This document shows, piece by piece, positions 17,301 to 24,284 of a DNA stretch of 24,284 nt (the stretch's first letter is position 1; every line of letters starts with the position of its first letter). The notes below the pieces were generated by a model, which worked only from the letters and a program-made list of their open reading frames with translations, searched no databases and was not told where the DNA came from. The stretch spans positions 1-24,284 of the forward strand of contig JAANBB010000531.1 in the NCBI GenBank assembly GCA_014621425.1, read 5' to 3'. A program made the position numbers and the translations under genes. The DNA comes from Cylindrodendrum hubeiense. Lineage: Eukaryota > Ascomycota > Sordariomycetes > Hypocreales > Nectriaceae.

Positions 17301-20000
17301 CCAAGGGACATGGCGTGCGCGGGCGCGGGCGAGCGTCGTCGCCTGTGTCAACGTCAGGCTCACATCATTTTCAGTCCAGGGGGTCGGACATTAGCCAAGG
17401 TCTAGCCAGCGCATCATCCCATCGTGGCCGGCCGCCCACACCCTCACCGGGATCATTTAAGATGGAGGCTGGGCTATTGGGTCGTCCCGTCGCGCTGCAC
17501 GGAGTAGCGGCGTGCTGCTCAGCTGGGACTGCACCGGTATCATCGAGTACCACGGGTCCTGAACGTCTGGAGTACGTACGCCAGATAGATTGCGCAACAG
17601 GGAGCGTCATGGCAGGTGGGCTGGCAGGATGACAGCTGACACGGGCCAGGAACCCAATCGAGTGGTTCCCAACCGTGCCCGTCCTACGATGTAGGATGTA
17701 TGCACGCAGGACTGTGCTCGTTGTGGGAAAAACGACTCAGTGTCGCAGTGGTATACCCGAGGTGTAGGCGTGGTGTTACATGTTGACCATGACACTTCGC
17801 CCTGGAGATCACCACCGCATCACGCCACACCCTCTCCAGCTTTCAGCCCAGCCCCCCTAGCTCCAGCTGAGGGAAGACGTGCCCCTGGCTTTCCACGTGG
17901 AAGACGTCGCCTCAGGTGCTGTGTGGCTTGCCCACCGAAAGTCTCACCCCGGACTCCTTGGTGTGGCTGGCGGTGGTCTGCGGGCGGCGTTGCTTCTTGG
18001 CTCTGGATCAAAAGATCAGCAATTGACTATTGCCATCCAGATGCGTCCATGGCCGCCTCAATTTCTTTTTTGTCAACTATTTGTGTATCCTCCTGCATTG
18101 CTTATTGTTTCCTGGCGGCGCTCATGCTTATCGGGAGACACTCCGCATTTGGGGCTGCAGGCAGGTCTCAGGCCGCTGGCCGACGCTGGCTGTGCCTGAG
18201 ACATGGCACTGATGCGATGCGCCCACCGGTCCCCGCCAGCCACGTCCAGCCTGCGGCGGTCGTTGTCTTGACTCGGGGCGTCGACGGAATTGTTCCCAGA
18301 GGCTGGGATTCGACTGCGGCGCCGACAGATAAGGCAAAAAGCACACATACCGTAGTATTACCGCGTGCGAGATCCTGCTGGCTGATCATGTACGACGTAC
18401 GGAGTACAAGTCACGCATACGGTGCTCGGCGAGTCCTGGGATGCTCAGCCAGCCATGTTACACTGCCAGGACAACGGGGAAAGCCACTATTCCCGACAAA
18501 CACACAGTAGGCAGGCGGCCCGATGCCCATTATGCATGAACCGAGAGTCCGGGCATGATCGTCGGGTCTGGCTGGCACGGGCCTAATATCGCATTGTCGT
18601 CCGTCTGGTCCTTGTGTGCCTCGATGGCGTGCAGAACACACCGACCGTTTGGCGGCTTCTCAGTCTCACTCTGGCAAGGCACCGCGCAAGCGCCAGCCTT
18701 TCAGCTCATAGCTTTCATCCCTATCCCTTGTACAGATTACGTGCTACAACAGGAAAACCGTTCCTGTCGCGGGGCGCCTCCAATTCCTCGGAGACACGGC
18801 CCCACTCCTCCGTCTGGAGTATCGAGGGGCTAGTGACTATAGTAAGCAGCGCTACCTAATTGGCAATCCAGGCTACGGCGTCCCCGTGAACCGGCCCCTT
18901 CGCCCAATCCCAAACACGCTTGAGACGGCTTCGTGATCTCTGTCAAATACGACAGACTAGCAGAACTACCACGTAGTATGTAGGGTCCGTCGTTCTCCAT
19001 CTTCGGGTAGGGGTACCAGCGCGGCGGAACGGCCACACACCCCTCGCAACCCGGAGCGAACTGCCGAGGACGGTGCCTGTCCGTGGCAACAGGTCGCATC
19101 CAGCATCAGATGACCATCTGTCTCACGGGCGCTGGGGGTTGAAGGCTGAGCCAAGACGTGGTATTATTCCAGGGTACTGAGCTGATTGATCGTCGCAGGC
19201 ATGGACTGCGTGCTGACTAGGGGAGGCGTAAGCAGAAGCAGAAAGGACGCAGTTGCATTCACAACATGACAAGCCACCTGCCACCCGCCACCTCCCACCC
19301 GCCACCTGCCAGACAGAATCCCGACATTTCCCATGGTGACAAACTACGAGATGTCAGCCGCCGTGGTGTGGTCACGTCAGGAGCGCCGTCGATCAGGGGC
19401 CCTTTTGGAGCCGGGGTCCGTCCTGCAGTTCCGGGGTGCTGAGGCCGACAGCGGCGACGATGGTCCCCGTGTGCTTGAAATCTTTTTTTAATCATGTTCA
19501 AATGAGGCCTCATCTCACGAGACAGTTGCGGTCTGGGACGGAGTATGCTTGAATAGGTAAGGATGCTTGCCTGTGGACGGACGGAATCCTAAGCCTTTGC
19601 CACTTCATTTACCAGACGCCCCCTCCGAGTCGGTGAGCGTCCCAGCCAGGCGGGTCTGCTTTAGGCGATTGGCATTGCGACCCCAGATTAAAGAAGGAAG
19701 GGAGAAGAAAAGAAAAATCTTGCTAGTCTGCCAGATCATCGTAAGGCTCATCTAGAAAAAAATGACAATTAATTATTAGTGTAGGAGGCCTAAAAGTCGA
19801 GGCTGGGTCCACGTCCAGGCACCCTAAGAACCGTTGGACCCCTGGTGTCCGCTAGCACCAAGGGTTGCCACCACCCGTTCGCGCAGTAGTCAGGGGCATG
19901 AGCAGATGATGGGGACGTCCGGATGGAGACGATACGGGGTCTTTGACTCGTTGTGCAAGGCCTGTGGGGTGGGAAAGGAGACATGAGGCGAGCAGAAATC
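17301..20000. other. Gene-free region with short tandem repeats
   Basis: The longest + frame (17740-18510, 256 codons) shows no domain and a Pro/Arg/Ala-rich composition typical of chance frames in GC-rich DNA. Present are TACGTACG and GTACGGAGTAC words (about 17573 and 18397) and a 7-bp GCCACCY repeat at 19273-19310. An A-rich/AATTAATTATTAG stretch at about 19755-19780 is the only strongly AT-rich spot. No RNA gene was recognised. Confidence 0.45.
19273..19310 (+). repeat. 7-bp GCCACCY tandem repeat, 5.4 copies
   Basis: Units in order: GCCACCT, GCCACCC, GCCACCT, CCCACCC, GCCACCT, then GCC. One base departs from the consensus. On the other strand it gives GGTGGC repeats and explains the AGGRWxVAGG-type translation of the overlapping - frames. 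Confidence 0.92.
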
Positions 20001-23000
20001 GAATAGTTTATGCATGGCTCGTGAATTAATCTCCCAACAGACGCACAACAAAGGGAGGCCCGCGCGTTCTGGTGCAGGTGGAATTTAATCGTGCAGAAGC
20101 CTGTGCGCCTTCTCGGACACGGGCCCTGTTATCCATAACGAATACAGAAACAAAGGAAAAAAAGCGAATCCAAAATGGGTATCCAAACGCGAATTCGAAA
20201 GGACACGAAAAGAAAATTTCCGTCCCACACCCCCAAAAGGAGATGCCAAGATGCCAAATTTGCCGCCCATCGTGGGTCTTCCCTGGAGCTCGGGGCAGGC
20301 TCTGGAAGGCTCGGCGAGGGTACCGATGCTTCCCTCGGCACACAACTGCAAGCCGATGGCCTCTGCAGAAAAAGCTCAAGCCCTGAACTGGGCCGTGTAA
20401 GGGGCCGTCGGCCCATGGAGAGCATGATGATGATGAAGTGGCATTGTGTACAACGCCATGTCAGGCCCTGGTAAGTCAATGCCGTGCGAAAAATAGAATC
20501 ACTTAATATCCACACACGTCTCAACAATGTGATTTGTCTTAAGTTGCCAGAGAAAGGCTGAGAGACAGTTGTCGGGCCCTGAAACCTAGCTGTGGTACTT
20601 GCTGCTGTGATCAAGAGACACGCACGCAACAACCGGTGCGTCCGGACTTGGTGCACAGCCCATGTTTCGGCATCCAACCTCTTCCCCCACGAAAGTGAGA
20701 GACAAAGGCGAGAGACAAAGCGATGTGAGACGCTTGGCCCTAACGTCTCAACGGGCTCCCTCCAGAAACAAAAAAGCCGAACCCGAGGGAGTGGGAGGGT
20801 GGGCGCAAGCCTCGCAATACGGTAAGACCGCGGACAGGTCGCAGAGGCACGCAACGGCCAGTCCGTGCCGCCTTCAAGGAAGAACTGCCAGCCAGGCTCC
20901 TGGGTACTTCTCACCTGGGTTCCGGGCTCGGTGTGCAGACATCCTGGAGCACGGCGAGCCGTGCGTGCATGCGTGGACGGCCCTTGAAGACGCTGACGCC
21001 TCCGTCTCTAATTAAAGAGCCGGCCATTCGACGATGCCTTGATTACCGGCTTGGTCGGCGCCCGGGATGGATACCTCGCGTGTGAAGACATTTCCGCGCC
21101 AACGGACGGGATGGGGGCTTTTCGGTGCCATCCAAACTTTTAGTGCGTCCACGGTGCGTGCTTGGTGTTAGTGTGCGCTGTGGGAATACCGTACATGATG
21201 CTTCGTTCGGGGGTGTCGTTACGGAATCCAGGGACTTCCCTCGCACAAATCATCCTCCATAATTATTCTGGGGGAGATTTGATCAGCGCATCGTTCTACT
21301 GCTAAGCGACAGCAAACAATTTTTTTTTGGCTTGCAGGTCGCGATGGAGACGGAGACCCCTATGACTTCATTGCATTTCGCCGTCGTCTCTTGGCAGTGG
21401 GATCCCGGCATCCTGGCATCGTCACCGCTTCCCGAGACGAGGCGCGGTGAAGGGGGAGTGCAAGGAAAATCAACACCATCAACAGCTTAACGTCTCAAAA
21501 GGCCCACGTTGCGTATTCGGACTGTACTATTTACTCCGCACTTATGACTGATAAACGCGGTGTAGTTGATGAGGGGATGTCGGGTGGGGGGTTTTGCATC
21601 TTTCTACACCGCTGAGCCTCGCCGTCTAGGGCTGGACCGGCGAGTTGGAGACTGCAACGTCCTCCTCCGGCCGGCTGGGTCGGGCACCGATGTACAAGTT
21701 CCTGCACCCCGAATGCGAAGCGGGCGCGTGAGTCATCGCGGCCCCAGGTGACCCCCGGCAGAGGTTTGTGATGGCTTGCGGAGTGTGAATTTGGATCAAA
21801 ATGCCTGCAGCTTGTGGTTGTTGGCAGACAGGGATCCCGACCCAGACGCCGGGCATGTGCCCGACGAACCACTCACAGGGCGCCCGGGCCGTCTTTCAAC
21901 CCCAAACCCGGTAGAGTGCACACGCAGGAATAAGGCTGCAGCAAACACGGCGCTGCGCAGCGCTGATGGTGTGCGAGGGATGTCCATAGTAGGCGCAGGC
22001 GGGCGGCTTGGGACAATGAGGCGGCGGCACAGTCACAGCTGCTGGGCCTAATGGTCCAAATCGGCCACTTCACCTCGGACGGGCTGGTAATGCTTGCTTT
22101 GGTGCTGGGGCATTGCCTGCGCGCTGCTATTTCCGTCGCACGGAATCCCTTGTCGGCAGACGAATAACGGCGGTGGCTAAGCACCAAACCACCAAAGTAA
22201 TTCGTCCCTCTTACGGTGGTCTCATTATTTGCTTCCGCCGCAGAAACCAAGACGTCTCATTCGGACGGGTTCGCAGTGCCCCGGAAGGCTCTTTGGCTGC
22301 TCGCCGGTAATTTCGATATGACGGTGAATCCCGGCCGAGGTATTGGCGTCCTGAGTCGTCATAACACCCGGATTGGGCGGTTTAGGCTTTTACAATTCAG
22401 GTTTTTTTTTAGCCATCGTCGTTTCATCCAAACTGAAATCTACTGTGGACCGTTTGAAAGCCTCCGTCTGCGAGGAATGCGGCGAAGCAAGCCTGCGCCT
22501 TCGGCCGAAACGTGGAGGAGCGGCGTCAACTTACAACACAAGATCGTCCTGAAACGGACATACGCACGCGTGTTTGTGGTGCAACAATATGCCGTGGCTG
22601 TTGTTTGGATATAGGCACACGACGTGTCTCTGATATTTTCGGAATTGGCTTGAATGATGGGGAATACCTGCGAGACCTAGCCAACGCATCCGCGGGATCC
22701 ATCAGAGAAGGCGGCAGTGCTGTGTGCATCATGTGTATCATGTGTACTATGTATCAGTACCCCGTCCACCACCTCGTGGATGGACGGATGAACGAATGCG
22801 ATGACCCCGCAATGGGGAAATCGTGGTCCAGCCGTGTAAGTCTGGGCCTGATGTGACATGACCGCCTCGAGAGACCCAAGACATAGCTAAAATTGCTTGT
22901 TTGGGCGGTCAGCAAACTCGTGTATCCGCTCATCCCATGCCATGGGCCATCAGTCCGGAGGGATTATTGTTGAGCGGCAGCTGACCCTGTGGCCAAATTG

Positions 23001-24284
23001 CAGCTCGCTGTGTGCGACGGGGTGGACGGCGTCCGGCCCCTGGTCTCGGCTCTCAAAGGACTTGCAGCGCTGGGGACAGTTCTCCAGTCTCCAGGCACAA
23101 TGGTGGAGGGTTTTCCCACAGTTTCGCCCATTGCCCATTTCTTTTTTTCGGCTCCTTGTTGTGTCTCTGGGCTCCGTCCTCCGTCCTTTGGGGGGCGCGC
23201 GCCCACGCTGCCACACGCCCCTTCCAGGATTCCCTAGCTTGACAGGGAATGACAGGTCATCACCTGCGAAATTAGACGTCATTCAACTACCAGCGCCTAG
23301 CCTCCCCAGCCAATTCTCGGAGGCCCCACTCATCTCCCACTCCCCAGGCTGAGAGTCGACTTGGACGAGGCCGGGCAGGCTGACAGCGAGGGCGATGGGA
23401 GGGAAATTTGACGCTAGGGGCCCTTCTACAAAGCTTCCATGCGTTCCAAGGCACGGTGGAACCCCGGGCCCTGAGCGGCCCCTCGCCGTCGGCCGCCCTT
23501 TTCCTGTTTTGGGCTTTCGGATTTGGCTGGCTGAGAGTTTCGCTCGCCTGAAGTCAACGGCTGTTGGGCGGGCCGGCTGGAATGGGAGTGAGACGGGTTT
23601 GTCGTCGGAGGTTCACGGGGGGGCGGTGGCCGCCGCGTCGCGGGTCCGGTTCTGCAGAGATGATGCTGCGACTTGAAGCTGCTGCTACTGCTGCTACTGC
23701 TGCCTCGGGTCTGCGCCTAGGCAGCCTCGCGGATGCGGTAATGTAAATGTAATGTAGGCGGTATGACGGGCGGACTTGCATCGGGTTGGCTTCACAGCCC
23801 TAGGCGCCCTCACACACCTGCAAGAGCACTGCGCTAGGTACCCAGTCAGGCTGCGAAATCAAAAGCACTTCTGCCATCGCATCCCGTCGCACCGGCTAGT
23901 TGATGCGCGGTGCAGCGACAGTGCAGTGCAAGCGTCAACTGCTGGCCACGTCCTCTGATGATGAAGCGAGCACTGAACAGCGCCCGGTCCAAAGCAACCC
24001 GACCCAAGGCCAAGGCCAAGCGGCCAAACCAGCAAAAGCAGCCACCGCCGAATTTGGCTCTGAAATGGGGCCCGCGCTGGGTTGAGCGGATGGACAGGGG
24101 TAACACATGCCAGGGGTACTCCGGTACCTCGATACCTCGTCGCCCTCACTCAGCACCTCGCTCCCTCACTCAGCACAGCGCACTCCAGCGCACTCCAGGG
24201 GGGCCCCCATGCCCGCTGACGCCTGTTTCAATTTCCCTTTTGTTGCGGTGGTCGAGGCCCACTGTGCGTCACCGTCAGAGAATG
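20001..24284. other. Gene-free region to the right edge
   Basis: No gene can be supported on either strand. The longest frame (20914-20129, - strand, 261 codons) has no domain and a scrambled composition. A consensus-like donor GGTAAGTC occurs at about 20469, but no coherent exon precedes it. Pyrimidine-rich runs and T-tracts (21321-21328, 22401-22409, 23142-23147), a CTGCTACTG repeat at about 23679-23702 and duplicated CCCTCACTCAGCAC words at 24143-24176 are seen. The pyrimidine-rich right end may be the promoter or leader of a gene beyond the window; this is inference. Confidence 0.4.
24143..24197 (+). repeat. Duplicated CCCTCACTCAGCAC and AGCGCACTCC words
   Basis: CCCTCACTCAGCAC occurs at 24143-24156 and again at 24163-24176 (20-bp period), directly followed by AGCGCACTCC twice (24177-24196). 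A six-G/five-C block follows at 24198-24208. Confidence 0.9.

Noticed and set aside
17740..18510. 256-codon + frame, longest in the right half
   Set aside because: Pro/Arg/Cys-rich composition with competing open frames on the other strand; no recognisable fold or motif.
20129..20914. 261-codon - strand frame
   Set aside because: Low-likelihood protein composition and no family match; in GC-rich DNA of this length such a frame is expected by chance.
12961..24284. tRNA or rRNA genes in the long gene-free block
   Set aside because: I looked for GGTTCGA-type T-loops with matching acceptor arms and found none that fold; a tRNAscan-SE run would settle it.
1..24284. CRISPR array, insertion sequence or phage-like module
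   Set aside because: No regularly spaced long repeats, no transposase or integrase motifs, and a clearly eukaryotic intron-bearing gene structure.

Overview
The window looks like nuclear DNA of a filamentous ascomycete (Pezizomycotina, probably a Sordariomycete). The reasons are short 52-80 bp introns with GT..AG ends and CTRAY branch sites, C-rich third codon positions, GC-rich intergenic DNA full of GTACGTAC, TACCTACC and ACGGAGTA words, and recognisable fungal gene families. There is no bacterial, plasmid, phage or CRISPR signal. The species cannot be named from this sequence.

Left half (1-12960): four protein genes. (1) A + strand SAC1-type phosphoinositide phosphatase in three exons (745-3016). 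(2) A convergent, single-exon - strand gene (7331-3657) for an unrecognised 1224-residue, mostly disordered protein with a hydrophobic C-terminal tail. (3) A - strand mitochondrial-type isoleucyl-tRNA synthetase, ISM1-like, in three exons (11672-8706). Its first 17 codons are missed if the long open frame alone is taken. (4) A divergent + strand gene in two exons (12016-12960) for an unrecognised 296-residue protein with nuclear-type basic and acidic segments. Genes 3 and 4 share a 343 bp bidirectional promoter containing a CCAAT box.

Right half (12961-24284): about 11.3 kb with no gene I can support. The open frames are short, overlap on both strands and match no family I know. What is visible is simple-sequence DNA: an 11-bp tandem repeat, a 7-bp GCCACCY repeat, hexamer repeats, a 20-bp palindrome, a 10-bp inverted repeat, a mildly AT-richer patch near 16 kb, and one short C3-biased open segment (14547-14759) that may be a gene remnant. 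It could be a long upstream regulatory region of a gene beyond the right edge, a non-coding transcript unit, or decayed DNA; the sequence alone does not decide.

The genes do not form a pathway. They are housekeeping functions (ER/Golgi phosphoinositide turnover, mitochondrial translation) beside two uncharacterised proteins. I see no new multi-gene system. The most useful observations are the corrected exon 1 of the IleRS gene with its rare AAG acceptor, an overlapping upstream ORF at its start, the two uncharacterised proteins, and the size of the gene-free block.
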